Origin: Clostridiales bacterium
GTDB taxonomy: Bacteria; Bacillota; Clostridia; Saccharofermentanales; UBA5734
DNA: 6,936 nucleotides
Direction of reading: 5' to 3'
Assembly: GCA_003532195.1 (NCBI GenBank)
Contig: DOFA01000214.1
Coordinates: 459 to 7,394 of the forward strand
Numbering within the stretch: the stretch's first letter is position 1; every line of letters starts with the position of its first letter. Below, one piece after another: positions 6,102 through 6,936 of the stretch. The notes below the pieces were generated by a model that saw only the letters and a program-made list of their open reading frames with translations, searched no databases and was not told the DNA's origin. Made by a program: the position numbers and the translations under genes.

Positions 6102-6936
6102 CTAGACCTGGATGTGGCGGCGCACGGAGACAGCGCTGCCCAGTGCGCCGACTCCGGCGCCGATCAGGATGTTGATCAGCAGAAGCTGCAGCGATAATTC
6201 CGAGGTATGGACCATGGCCAGAATATCCGTCGTTTGCGTCCCTGCCATCAGGATATCAAAAAGCTTCCCGTAAGCCAGCAGGGTTACCAGCCAGGCGATA
6301 AAAGCGCCGATCAGGCCGACCAGGCCGCCTTCCAGGATATACGGCACCCGGATATACCAGTTGGTGGCGCCGACATACTTCATAATGCTGATTTCTTCGC
6401 CGCGGGAAAAGACCGCCACGCGCACCATATTGGAAATAATAAAAAATGAAATGACGCTTAAGACGATAAAGGCTGCCACGGTGGCATAGTTGACCCAGAC
6501 AATTGCCTCGCTGAGAAATTTCATCACGGAAAGCTCAAGCGATACCTTGCGCACCCCCGGCAGGCTGCCGGCCCAGGCTTGAAATTCTTCGCCGCGGGAC
6601 GGATCGTTCAGGCGAACCGTATAAGTATAGGGAATATTCTCGACCGGGAAATCATCAAACAATCCATCATCGTCCACGCTGGCCTGGAATTTCTCGAAAT
6701 TCTCTTCCGGGGTGTACAACTGGTATTCCAGAACCGCCGTATTGGCTTGCAGAGCTGTATCGATCGCAGCCCGATCCTCTTCCGTCACATCGATCGCCAG
6801 GGTGATCTCAATCGGCGGCTGCTGGCCGGCCACGGCCATGATATGCCGGGCGTTGATGGAAAACAGGGAAAAGGCGCCTAATAACACCAGCATCAGGGCT
6901 ATTGTGGTTATTGAAGCCATGGTGACCAGCGGATGG
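6102..6936 (-). CDS. ftsX: Cell division permease-like protein FtsX, N-terminus beyond window edge
   Basis: The frame is open to the right edge (HPLVTMASITTIALML at the border), so the ATG at 6920 is internal. Family FtsX proteins have about 25-30 more residues before this SLASITT-like block. Counting from that Met, membrane segments lie at about 3-24, 142-168, 194-217 and 244-266. A large extracytoplasmic loop (about 25-140) lies between the first two, as expected for FtsX. The conserved cytosolic-facing block RGEEISIMKYVGATNWYIRV (173-192) is present. FtsX pairs with the ATPase FtsE and uses the large loop to activate murein hydrolases during division or elongation. The M23 gene starts 12 nt after its TAG stop (6104-6102), which strongly suggests this pairing here. 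ftsE is expected immediately upstream, outside the window. Confidence 0.95.
   Translation of the reverse strand, partial: HPLVTMASITTIALMLVLLGAFSLFSINARHIMAVAGQQPPIEITLAIDVTEEDRAAIDTALQANTAVLEYQLYTPEENFEKFQASVDDDGLFDDFPVENIPYTYTVRLNDPSRGEEFQAWAGSLPGVRKVSLELSVMKFLSEAIVWVNYATVAAFIVLSVISFFIISNMVRVAVFSRGEEISIMKYVGATNWYIRVPYILEGGLVGLIGAFIAWLVTLLAYGKLFDILMAGTQTTDILAMVHTSELSLQLLLINILIGAGVGALGSAVSVRRHIQV

Larger units (their letters stand above)
645..6936 (-). other. Probable six-gene operon: ftsX - M23 - S41 protease - methyltransferase - hslO - deacetylase
   Basis: All six genes are co-directional with gaps of 12, 25 and 9 nt, an overlap of 14 bp and a gap of 4 nt. No stretch between them is long enough for a terminator plus promoter, though promoters inside coding regions cannot be excluded. 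The run ends at the hairpin at 562-585. The promoter lies outside the window, probably before ftsE. Confidence 0.75.

Noticed and set aside
6102..6920. ATG at 6920 taken as the true start of ftsX
   Set aside because: The frame remains open to the window edge and MASITTIALM aligns with an internal FtsX block just before the first membrane segment, so the real start lies outside the window.

Overview
The window looks like chromosomal housekeeping DNA from a moderately GC-rich Gram-positive bacterium, most likely of the Bacillota (Clostridia-like). The reasons are the gene order FtsX / M23 murein hydrolase / S41 C-terminal protease, a PdaA-type (muramic delta-lactam) polysaccharide deacetylase, an Hsp33 of Bacillus type, AGGAGG-class ribosome binding sites, and extracytoplasmic proteins that carry membrane anchors with no sign of an outer membrane. 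Genus cannot be read from the sequence. All genes lie on the minus strand and are read from right to left.

Right to centre (6936 to 645): one tightly packed run of six genes. It begins with ftsX, cut by the window edge, followed by a secreted coiled-coil M23 peptidase, a membrane-anchored S41/PDZ protease, a SAM-dependent methyltransferase, the redox chaperone Hsp33 (hslO), and a membrane-anchored PdaA-like deacetylase. Junctions are +12, +25, +9, -14 and +4 nt (the last using the preferred deacetylase start), so an operon with translational coupling is likely. ftsE is expected just beyond the right edge. Four of the six products act at the membrane or cell wall: FtsX would gate the M23 hydrolase, the S41 protease could process or remove it, and the deacetylase modifies glycan strands. 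The methyltransferase and Hsp33 are cytosolic and appear to be passengers.

Left of the deacetylase (644 to 219): a non-coding junction of about 425 bases. In transcript order it holds two copies of an 18-bp direct repeat, a weak intrinsic terminator, a sigma-A-like promoter, and a leader of about 285 nt with a string of short hairpins. This leader ends at a strong Shine-Dalgarno sequence and the first 72 codons of rpsJ (ribosomal protein S10/NusE), which runs off the left edge and should open the S10 ribosomal protein operon.

No mobile element, CRISPR array, tRNA, rRNA or phage gene was seen. I found no evidence of a new biological system. The best leads are the structured rpsJ leader, the S41 protease with Thr where the catalytic Gln is expected, and the wall-hydrolase/protease pairing.
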